DNA from: an uncultured Bacteroidales bacterium
GTDB lineage: Bacteria; Bacteroidota; Bacteroidia; Bacteroidales; FEN-979
DNA: 60,287 nucleotides
Assembly: GCA_903929315.1 (NCBI GenBank)
Contig: CAIYUC010000138.1
Location: forward strand, 1-60,287
Direction of reading: 5' to 3'
In this document: positions 49,207 to 56,709 of the stretch, piece by piece
Position numbering within the stretch: the first letter of the stretch is position 1
Layout of the letters: each line of letters opens with the position of its first letter
Position numbers and translations under genes: made by a program
The notes under the pieces: model-generated
Told to the model about the DNA's origin: nothing
What the model saw: only the letters and a program-made list of their open reading frames with translations
The model's database searches: none

Positions 49207-51438
49207 TTATTTTTGGGTTACGTTTTTGACTGAAGTAATTTTCTTGTATGCGATGCTACGGTTGTAATAAGCCTGGGTAAACGCCGGGTCTATCTCGATC
49301 GTCCTGGTGAAATCGGTAATCGCATTGTCCCATAGTCCGATGTTTCCATAAGCAATCCCGCGGTTATACCAGGCACCGGCATTATCCGGCTCAAAGCCGA
49401 TCACCTGCGAATAATCGGCTACTGCTTTATCCCAATGACCCGATTTTCCATAAGCAATAGCCCGGTTTGTATAGGCTTTGGTATAATTCGGGGCTATACT
49501 TATCGCCCTGGAGTAATCGTCAATCGCTTTGTCCATCTGCCCAATATTTCCATAGGCGGCACCACGATTGGAATAAGCCTGAACATAGGACGGGTCGATT
49601 TCGATCGTCATGGAACAATCTGCTATCACTTTATCCCATTGTCCGAGATTCGCGTATACAATTCCGCGGTTATAATAAGCCTGGGCATATTTCGGATCGA
49701 TCCTGATCGCCTGCGAGCAATCTGTAATTGAGTTATCCCATTGTCCGAGGTTAGCATAAGCTATGCCCCGGTTAGAGTATGCTTTGGTAAACAAGGAGTC
49801 GATCCCGATTGCTTTTGAATAATCTAATATGGCTTTATCAAATTGTCTGAGATTCTCATAAGCATCGCCACGGTTGAACCAGGCCTTTAAATAATTCGGA
49901 TCGATCCTGATCGCCTGTGAGCAATCTTCAATCGTCTTGTCCCACTGCCCGACTTTCCCGTATGCCCCGCCACGGTTAGATAAAGCATCTGTATAATCCG
50001 GGTCTATTTCAAGCGCTTTTGAATAATCGGCTATTGCCATGTTCCACTGGCCGATCGTACCGTATGCATAGCCACGGTTACAGATAGGCCTGGCAATATT
50101 GGGCGCTTTGGATACATTGTCACTCCACAAGGTCAGATCATCCTTCCAGATTTTATTTCTTTGATAAGTCATGGTTGAATACGATCCTATTATGACTGTA
50201 AAAACAGCAATGGCAAGGAACTTAAATTTATTCCAGAGTAAAATGTACAGGACAGAACTAAGAATCAGGAAAAATCCGAACGAGGGAAGATAAGTGCGAT
50301 GCTCAAAAATTACGTCGATGATCGGAATGAATCCCGATTCGATCGATAAGGTGAGGAGAAACCAGAATATACCGAAGGAGATCACCCGGTGTCTTTTAAA
50401 AAGTAATATGGCCAGTATGATCAAAGCTAAAAGTACCAGAAAACTTAAGATGGTTCTTATCCCGAAAAAGTTATCAGAAATTGGGAAATCATAATCCAAT
50501 TTCAGGTTTATCGGGAGGAACAAAAGTTGTATGTATTTCAGAATGACGCTAAACTGTGTGAAAAGATAAGTTACCGGGGTCAGGGTATAGGTATGCCCTT
50601 GCATCGGCGGGATTGTTTTGAAAACATTGAATGATCCCTTCAGCAGGATGATCACGATAACACTCAACAATACCACAATGAACAATATAAATCGATAATC
50701 TTTAAAATTAAGGATTGGCTTTTTTGTCCTGAAAAAGAAAATTTCAATAAGCAGGATGGCAAATGGGAGGGTGAATGCATTTTCTTTTATTAGCATGGCC
50801 ACTATGGCAGAAACAATTGAACCGGCAAACAACAGGAATTTAGTTGTAATTCCCCAATTTGAGAGACGGGCCTTAACATAAAGCGCCACTGAAAGTAAAT
50901 AGAATAAGGTAACCAGGGATGCCATGCGTTGAACGATATAGGTTACGGATTGTGTAGCCAGGGGATGCGAAACAAAAAGGAGGGCAGTAAGGAAGGCGAT
51001 CCCTCTTTTATGCCTGGAAACCGGAAGATCCTTCATGGCGGGAGAAGAAAAGATCAGCAGTGTAAGCCATCCTGCCAGACAGGCGTTCATAAGATGAATG
51101 ACCAGGTTAACAAGATGGTAGGGCCAGACATTCATCTGGCTGAAGTGATAATTGACGGCAAAAGTAAATATGCCGAGGGGGCGGGTCGGATAAAAGTTCC
51201 ACCAGGATTTCACATCCGCTAAATTCCGGATCCTCGGATTATCAACAATATTGTGAAAATCGTCAAAATGGAAAGAGCATTGAAATGAATTGGAGTAAAT
51301 GATGATTCCGAGAAGGATGATAATGGCCAACCCTGCAAGGTCAGAATATCTGCTCAGTTCAAATTTCTTTACCTGTTGAGGGTCTTCCTTTGGATAATTC
51401 TTTTTTGGTGATCTCTTTTGAAGTTGCTGCTTCTTCAT
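49207..51438 (-). CDS. TPR-repeat multi-pass membrane protein, TMTC-like (GT-C glycosyltransferase)
   Basis: A 743-residue protein. After a basic N-terminus, residues about 35-435 hold ten or so helices. The first extracytoplasmic loop contains FHFDDFHNIVDNPRI, matching the acidic motif of GT-C enzymes such as eukaryotic TMTC1-4. Residues about 440-735 carry eight or nine near-identical TPRs (AYxNRGIAYxxLGQWDKAIxDY). TMTC proteins O-mannosylate proteins, so a protein-glycosylation role is plausible but inferred. The TPR units are very similar at DNA level, suggesting recent duplication. Confidence 0.82.
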   Translation of the reverse strand: MKKQQLQKRSPKKNYPKEDPQQVKKFELSRYSDLAGLAIIILLGIIIYSNSFQCSFHFDDFHNIVDNPRIRNLADVKSWWNFYPTRPLGIFTFAVNYHFSQMNVWPYHLVNLVIHLMNACLAGWLTLLIFSSPAMKDLPVSRHKRGIAFLTALLFVSHPLATQSVTYIVQRMASLVTLFYLLSVALYVKARLSNWGITTKFLLFAGSIVSAIVAMLIKENAFTLPFAILLIEIFFFRTKKPILNFKDYRFILFIVVLLSVIVIILLKGSFNVFKTIPPMQGHTYTLTPVTYLFTQFSVILKYIQLLFLPINLKLDYDFPISDNFFGIRTILSFLVLLALIILAILLFKRHRVISFGIFWFLLTLSIESGFIPIIDVIFEHRTYLPSFGFFLILSSVLYILLWNKFKFLAIAVFTVIIGSYSTMTYQRNKIWKDDLTLWSDNVSKAPNIARPICNRGYAYGTIGQWNMAIADYSKALEIDPDYTDALSNRGGAYGKVGQWDKTIEDCSQAIRIDPNYLKAWFNRGDAYENLRQFDKAILDYSKAIGIDSLFTKAYSNRGIAYANLGQWDNSITDCSQAIRIDPKYAQAYYNRGIVYANLGQWDKVIADCSMTIEIDPSYVQAYSNRGAAYGNIGQMDKAIDDYSRAISIAPNYTKAYTNRAIAYGKSGHWDKAVADYSQVIGFEPDNAGAWYNRGIAYGNIGLWDNAITDFTRTIEIDPAFTQAYYNRSIAYKKITSVKNVTQK

Positions 51439-51596
51439 TCGACAAAATTAAATATTAACAGGAAATAGAGAAAAAATGACGCAGGAAGAATAAGGAATGA
51501 AGTATCTTCATTATTATTTTTAATTCCGCAAAATTCAGCGAAATTCCTTTCTGCTGAGGCAACTTTTATGATATTTGGGATTATCTTTATAGTTGT

Positions 51597-52184
51597 ATGA
51601 AGGTTAGCATTGGAAAACAAAGGGAAATTGACCTGAATTCAATAGCAGGTATAGAGACACTATACGATAGTTATGCCCAGCGTTTTCTGGGGTTATGCTA
51701 CCGTTATTGCGGCAACCGTGAAGATGCCGAGGATATCATGCATGACGGATTTCTGAATATTATACGTAACATCCACCGTTTCCGGTCACGTGGCGAGGGT
51801 TCTCTGGAAGCCTGGATGAAACGTATTATGGTTACAACCTCGCTGAAATACCTGAGGGACCATGCGAAATACTGGAAAAACATGGTATTTGATTCAATGG
51901 ATGATCAGATAGATATTCCTGAAGAAACGGATGACTACCCGTATCCTGAAATTTCAAAGGAACAATTGTTGCAACTGATCACTGAACTACCATTGGGGTA
52001 CAGGACAGTTTTCAATTTCTATGTAATGGAAAACTATTCCCACAAGGAAATTGCAGAAATGTTGCAGTGTTCAGAGAGCACATCAAAGACACAACTGTTG
52101 AAAGCACGGGCATGTCTTCAGCGACGTATTAAAGAGTGTATGAAACATAAAGAATATGGACAAAAAGCATCAACCTCTCGATGA
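51597..52184 (+). CDS. RNA polymerase sigma factor, ECF type
   Basis: A 195-residue ECF sigma factor. Region 2 reads RYCGNREDAEDIMHDGFLNIIRNIHRF followed by EAWMKRIMVTTSLKYLRDHAK. Region 4 reads LPLGYRTVFNFYVMENYSHKEIAEMLQCSESTSKTQLLKARACLQ. Its 3' end overlaps the next gene by 29 bases, indicating translational coupling with that gene's product, the likely cognate regulator. A near-consensus box (TATCTTTA) lies about 15 bases upstream of the ATG. Confidence 0.92.
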   Translation: MKVSIGKQREIDLNSIAGIETLYDSYAQRFLGLCYRYCGNREDAEDIMHDGFLNIIRNIHRFRSRGEGSLEAWMKRIMVTTSLKYLRDHAKYWKNMVFDSMDDQIDIPEETDDYPYPEISKEQLLQLITELPLGYRTVFNFYVMENYSHKEIAEMLQCSESTSKTQLLKARACLQRRIKECMKHKEYGQKASTSR

Positions 52185-53556
52185 TCTGTTCCGGCAGGGA
52201 CTCACTAACCTGGAGATCAAACCCTCGGAAACAGGCCGTTCCGCTTTCCTGGAACAAGCGGACAGGGAATTAAAAAAACGGTCACGGAGAACAGGCTGGC
52301 TTCCTGGAACCTTAATTATCCTGGGTATTGCATTACTAACAGGAGCATTCCTGGTTATGTTCAATACCATTGAACAACAGGCCAGGAAGAATCTTTTTGA
52401 TTCCATTAAAACCAATCAACCGGTCCTTGATGCACCATCCAGACTAGATATGAACAGGCCCGCTCAGGGAATATCCAGACAGGTAAACACTGGTACGAGC
52501 CAAAAACAAAATATACCGTACCCTCCGGTACAAAACAATTCCATAAGCGTAATTCATACTCATCATGCTGATTATAATTCTCTCACTGATAAAGAGGATA
52601 ATTTATCCCCTGAATTGGCTTCTAATCCTTCTCCTGCTATTCCTGGCTCTGCACCCGTGATATCACCGGCTTCAGGAACCTCACTGACACAGGAAAATTA
52701 TACGGTATCGGCTTCTGAAAATGTCATAAAAGAACCCTTAAAGCCAATTCCTTTCGACAGTCTTTCTGAAAATCCTGCACAATCCCATGTTTCAACTACA
52801 AATCCGGCAGACAACAATCCAAAAAAAGATGCCGGTCATCATTCTTCCGCTTCGTTTCATAACCGTGAATGGAATATCTGTGCAGGCATTTATTATACAC
52901 CGGAATGGATTTATAATACCCTTGATAAAAACAAATATGTCAATAATTTCGGATTGGAAACACATTTCCGGTTCGGACCTTATTCTGTGAGAACAGGCAT
53001 TGGTCTCGCCATTACACGGGGATACAATGAGCGCGTCATTGAAACAAAACCCTACCTTGGTGGTTATCAAGCTCTTGACTATATAACGTATCATTGGGAC
53101 TCAAGGCATTACCATCTCATTCCAACCTATTTTACCACATGGAAGGAGGTGTTTGATACCGCTCTTCATAAGAATTATTTCACACTTGAAAAAGAGTATA
53201 CATACCTGCAAATCCCAATGATCCTGGGATATGATTTCTTTACGGAAAAGTGGTTTTCTATTGGTGTACGAGTAGGACCTGTCATGTCACTATTATTGAA
53301 AACCAGGGAACTTACTTCGGAGTATGATGCGGGTAAAGACGAGGTCATTTCGATAAACAACGTCACACCCGAAAGGATCCATCTGAACTGGCAAGCCATG
53401 GGAGGGATCAATGCCTCATTCCGTTTGTCAGGATTTATTATCTTTGACCTGGAGCCGGAAATAAGGTATTATTTCAACTCCGTCTACGAAAAGTCCAGTC
53501 CTTCTGAAAAACCTTGGTCCTTAGGAATACGGGGAGCATTGCTGGTAAATTTTTAG
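52156..53556 (+). CDS. putative trans-envelope anti-sigma / outer-membrane beta-barrel fusion protein
   Basis: A 466-residue protein in four parts: a charged, probably cytoplasmic segment (1-46); one transmembrane helix (48-69); a long Pro/Ser/Asn/Thr-rich, probably disordered linker (about 75-232); and a C-terminal domain (236-466) of alternating aromatic beta-strands ending GALLVNF. That end has the terminal phenylalanine typical of outer-membrane barrels, resembling the PorT/OMP_b-brl families. It overlaps the sigma gene by 29 bases. Inner-membrane anchor plus barrel suggests one chain spanning the periplasm and controlling the sigma factor. The barrel could instead be a periplasmic beta domain. 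Confidence 0.7.
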   Translation: MDKKHQPLDDLFRQGLTNLEIKPSETGRSAFLEQADRELKKRSRRTGWLPGTLIILGIALLTGAFLVMFNTIEQQARKNLFDSIKTNQPVLDAPSRLDMNRPAQGISRQVNTGTSQKQNIPYPPVQNNSISVIHTHHADYNSLTDKEDNLSPELASNPSPAIPGSAPVISPASGTSLTQENYTVSASENVIKEPLKPIPFDSLSENPAQSHVSTTNPADNNPKKDAGHHSSASFHNREWNICAGIYYTPEWIYNTLDKNKYVNNFGLETHFRFGPYSVRTGIGLAITRGYNERVIETKPYLGGYQALDYITYHWDSRHYHLIPTYFTTWKEVFDTALHKNYFTLEKEYTYLQIPMILGYDFFTEKWFSIGVRVGPVMSLLLKTRELTSEYDAGKDEVISINNVTPERIHLNWQAMGGINASFRLSGFIIFDLEPEIRYYFNSVYEKSSPSEKPWSLGIRGALLVNF

Positions 53557-53568
53557 TTATATACAAAC

Positions 53569-53596
53569 TCCCGGACAACTTTTCTAAAATCCGGGA
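53569..53596. terminator. possible hairpin TCCCGGA/TCCGGGA between barrel and PKD genes
   Basis: Seven-base perfect arms flank a 14-base loop, with only a short T-rich tail (TTTAGTTGTTGG). It may be a weak terminator or an mRNA stability element separating the regulator from the downstream PKD protein gene. Confidence 0.35.
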
Positions 53597-53637
53597 TTTA
53601 GTTGTTGGAATGAAGTCTAACCTTAATACTTAAAAGT

Positions 53638-55884
53638 ATGAAAAAATTTGCCCTGATTTTTCTTTTCTGGACGGCTTTTCTGCCACTGATTGCCCAGGTC
53701 AATTATTTGACTGTCCAGGGTTATGTAACGGATTCTGCCAATGGATCTCCGGTCCCTAACCACGCAGTGACCATCCAGGTAGATTCCTCTGCAGGATTCT
53801 TCTATTACAATATAGTATACACCTGGTCATCAGGTTTCTACATTGATACTATTTTTGTTAATAGTGGGACTATCCCAACAAGTAATGTGTTCGTTTCAAC
53901 CCAGGACTGTAATCAGAACACATTGACGGCAATCTTACCATTCGGGCCTGGAAATCAGACACTCACCCATGATTTTCAGATATGTAACACGCCATCCCCC
54001 TGTAACGCCGATTATAGCTGGCAGAACTTGGGAAACCTGGCGGTTCAGTTTACCGATCTCTCCACGGGGGGGCCTTTCACCTGGTTCTGGCAATTTGGTG
54101 ACCAGGGAACTTCAAACCTGCAAAACCCGATGCACACTTTTGCGGTTCCCGGCGTTTATGCGACCGTACTTACTATCTCTGACAGCAGCGCCAGCTGCTC
54201 AGACAGTGAACTTAAATATGTTTATGTCGGGGATTCCACAGGAGGGTGCACGGCTATGTACCAGGCCGTGCCTGATACCGGGAATCCTTTGAATATCTAT
54301 TTTTATGATCAATCCACAGGCAATAATATTGTTTCATGGCTTTGGGATTTTGGGGATGGAAACTCAACCTGGATCACCTTCCCCGCTAATCCGAATGTTA
54401 CCCATACCTATGTTACGGAAGGAACCTACACTGTATGCCTGACGATCCGGAACAATGATTCGACCTGTTATAATGTTTACTGCGATACCCTCTTTGTCGG
54501 CAATGGCTCCGGTGAGTGCCACGCCCAGTTCACCTGGTATGCAGATTCGCTCAACACTTTACAGACGGTTCAGTTCATTGATCTGTCGACCGGCGGAGCA
54601 ACCACCTGGTGGTGGGATTTTGGCGACAGTACTTCTTCTTCACTGCAGAATCCTGTCCATACTTTTCCACAAGCCGGAACCTATTATGTATGCCTCACTA
54701 TTCACAACCAGAGTTGGACCTGCCAGGATACCTGGTGTGCCAACGTTACTACAGGCGGCAATTCGGGTTGTATAAGTTATTTCACCTTTACCCGGAATTC
54801 CCTGTCGGTTTCTTTCACAGGCCATGTTGTGAGCGGTTTACCGGCATCTTATACCTGGAGTTTTGGTGACGGTACCGGTGGGAGCGGGCAAAATGCGACC
54901 CATACCTATGGATCCCAGGGGATGTATTTCGTTTCACTGACAACTGTAACAGATTCAACCAATTGCACATACACTTCCGGGCAAACGATCCAGGTGGGTG
55001 ACACCAGCCAGTTCAACCAGATTTACGGACAGGCATTCGAATTCAATTTCCCCCTGTCATCCGGAATTGCCTTGATCTTCTCTGTTGATACTTTAAATAC
55101 CTTCCCCTACAACGATATTTCGATCATTGATTCGATGGGAATTTTCAGCTTCCCATATGTTCCGCAAGGAAACTTTGTAATATGGGTAATTCCAACCGAC
55201 TCCTCCAACTACCTGCCTACCTATTTCGGAGATGTTATCACTTGGCAACAGGCTGCCATAATCTCCCTTGGGACGCCAAACAATCCTTACAATATACATC
55301 TTGTGCAGGGAACCAACGCACCAACAGGTTCTGGAGGGATCAACGGTCATATTAACACCGGCGGACTGAAAGGTGGTTTATCCGATAAGATCCGTATGAT
55401 CCTGATGAATGAACAGGGAGCTCCTCTTGAATTCAGGAATGTAAAGAGTTCCGGGGATTTTGACTTCTCCACACTCGGATTTGGCGTATATTTCCTGCGT
55501 GCTGAACTTCCGGGATGTATCAGCGACCTGGTGAGGGTTGAAATTGGCTCAGAAAAACCAATTGTGAATGTAGTTATGACCTATTCAGGGAATCATCTGC
55601 TTGGCATTAATGAACAGGCATCACTCATTACCGGGCTGGTTATCTTTCCAAACCCGGTTAAAAACATGTTAAACCTGAAGATCAGTTCGAAAGAGAATGG
55701 TACTGTTCAGATCTCCGTTTGTGATCTTACCGGAACGGAAGCAATTTCGAAGCTTAATACACTTATTAAAGGGATCAACACAGTCAGGATTAACACTGCT
55801 ACTTTACAGGCTGGTATATTCATTCTCCGGATCACCGGGGCGGATGGAACGAATGTTATTCAGAAAGTTGTTAAAGTACAATAG
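53638..55884 (+). CDS. T9SS-secreted PKD-domain protein
   Basis: A 748-residue secreted protein with a signal peptide (1-19) and an N-terminal carboxypeptidase-regulatory-like beta domain (VQGYVTDSANGSPVPNHAV). Four PKD domains follow between about 120 and 455 (each with WxFGD: WQFGDQ, WDFGDG, WDFGDS, WSFGDG), then a second CarboxypepD-reg-like part. It ends in a T9SS type A sorting domain (about 660-748: VIFPNPVKNMLNLKIS). It is probably an adhesin or structural surface protein. It follows the sigma/barrel pair by 81 bases and may be a target of that system. Confidence 0.87.
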   Translation: MKKFALIFLFWTAFLPLIAQVNYLTVQGYVTDSANGSPVPNHAVTIQVDSSAGFFYYNIVYTWSSGFYIDTIFVNSGTIPTSNVFVSTQDCNQNTLTAILPFGPGNQTLTHDFQICNTPSPCNADYSWQNLGNLAVQFTDLSTGGPFTWFWQFGDQGTSNLQNPMHTFAVPGVYATVLTISDSSASCSDSELKYVYVGDSTGGCTAMYQAVPDTGNPLNIYFYDQSTGNNIVSWLWDFGDGNSTWITFPANPNVTHTYVTEGTYTVCLTIRNNDSTCYNVYCDTLFVGNGSGECHAQFTWYADSLNTLQTVQFIDLSTGGATTWWWDFGDSTSSSLQNPVHTFPQAGTYYVCLTIHNQSWTCQDTWCANVTTGGNSGCISYFTFTRNSLSVSFTGHVVSGLPASYTWSFGDGTGGSGQNATHTYGSQGMYFVSLTTVTDSTNCTYTSGQTIQVGDTSQFNQIYGQAFEFNFPLSSGIALIFSVDTLNTFPYNDISIIDSMGIFSFPYVPQGNFVIWVIPTDSSNYLPTYFGDVITWQQAAIISLGTPNNPYNIHLVQGTNAPTGSGGINGHINTGGLKGGLSDKIRMILMNEQGAPLEFRNVKSSGDFDFSTLGFGVYFLRAELPGCISDLVRVEIGSEKPIVNVVMTYSGNHLLGINEQASLITGLVIFPNPVKNMLNLKISSKENGTVQISVCDLTGTEAISKLNTLIKGINTVRINTATLQAGIFILRITGADGTNVIQKVVKVQ

Positions 55885-55961
55885 GATCCATTTTAAAAAT
55901 GATTTTTTCAATGATCAAGGAACAGATTTCAGACAACAGAATTCAGATAATTTTTTCCTGA

Positions 55962-55996
55962 AAACTGAAAACTGTCTTCTGTTCATTGATCATTGA
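55962..55996. repeat. CTGTTCATTGATCATTGA repeat
   Basis: GAAAACTGAAAACTG and GTTCATTGATCATTG units. The second unit matches the repeat that makes up the truB C-terminus at 4702-4720. Confidence 0.6.
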
Positions 55997-56024
55997 AATA
56001 AGAAATAGTAGAGTACAGGATCTA

Positions 56025-56359
56025 TCACCGGGCTGCACCAATCCTGAAAATTACCCCGGCCGAAAGCCCAAACTGCAGCATATTTGAATAGGAATCCCAT
56101 TCTTTGGAATATATTTACATACTATAGAGAAATGGTGCTCGCAGGGGGTGGATCTGGTACATGCAGCAGGTCTGAAAACGCGGGCCTATCCATTTGGAGA
56201 GATAAAGTTTAATACCAGCCTTGTCCAGACCTTGACCTTTTTGATGCTATTCCTGAACCTGAGTTTATCTTCCGGCGTAACTTGCTGGGTGTGTCCCTGG
56301 ATAGACCAAAGTATAATAAATATAGAAGACAGAAGTGTGACCTGTAGTTTCTTTATCAT
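56025..56359 (-). pseudogene. remnant of an outer-membrane beta-barrel protein
   Basis: The minus strand begins with an intact signal peptide (MIKKLQVTLLSSIFIILWSI, then QGHTQQVTPED) from the ATG at 56359, which runs into a stop after about 57 codons. The other end, in a different frame, encodes SYSNMLQFGLSAGVIFRIG followed by AAR and TGA, a typical final beta-strand of a Bacteroidota outer-membrane protein. In-frame stops and the roughly 335-base total length imply loss of most of the barrel by deletion and frameshift. It fills part of the 825-base gap after the PKD gene. Confidence 0.6.
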
Positions 56360-56459
56360 CTGGTTATAATTCCTGAAATAATAAAATCCCGGTGCAAATT
56401 ACGGTATAAACGAAAACATTGAAATTTTATTCGGTAAGTCCTGAAAAATTATCAGTAAA

Positions 56460-56512
56460 TATGAAGAATGAGGAGTAAAGAATCTTCATTGTTCATTCTT
56501 CATTCTTCATTA
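56460..56512. repeat. TTCATTCTTCATTG repeat
   Basis: AATCTTCATTGTTCATTCTT and CATTCTTCATTACT units lie just downstream of the tRNA 3' end. The same words encode the signal peptide of the DUF3108 protein at 10560. Confidence 0.75.
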
Positions 56513-56518
56513 CTGCGG

Positions 56519-56592
56519 TGGAGTATAGGGGGGTCGAACCCCTGACCTCTAGACTGCCAGTCTAACGCTCTAGCCAACTGAGCTAATACCCC
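56519..56592 (-). tRNA. tRNA-Ala(GGC)
   Basis: A complete cloverleaf on the minus strand: acceptor GGGGUAU pairs with AUACUCC (including the G3-U70 pair that defines alanine tRNA), a D-arm GCUC/GAGC, anticodon stem UUAGA/UCUAG with loop CUGGCAG giving anticodon GGC, and a T-arm AGGGG UUCGACC CCCCU. The discriminator base is A, and the next bases are CCG, so the CCA end is not encoded. Length 74 nt. Confidence 0.95.
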
Positions 56593-56709
56593 GATTCAGT
56601 AACAAAAGTATAAATAATTTGGAATCTCCCGATAATTAATATTTCATAATTCACCCTCATATTATGCCTCCTTTGTGGTTCAATGAAGTTCAAAGAGAAA
56701 AAGAGAAAT

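Noticed and set aside
49207-50100. DNA periodicity of about 102 bases suggesting a repeat array
   Set aside because: It is explained by 34-residue TPR units of the coded protein.
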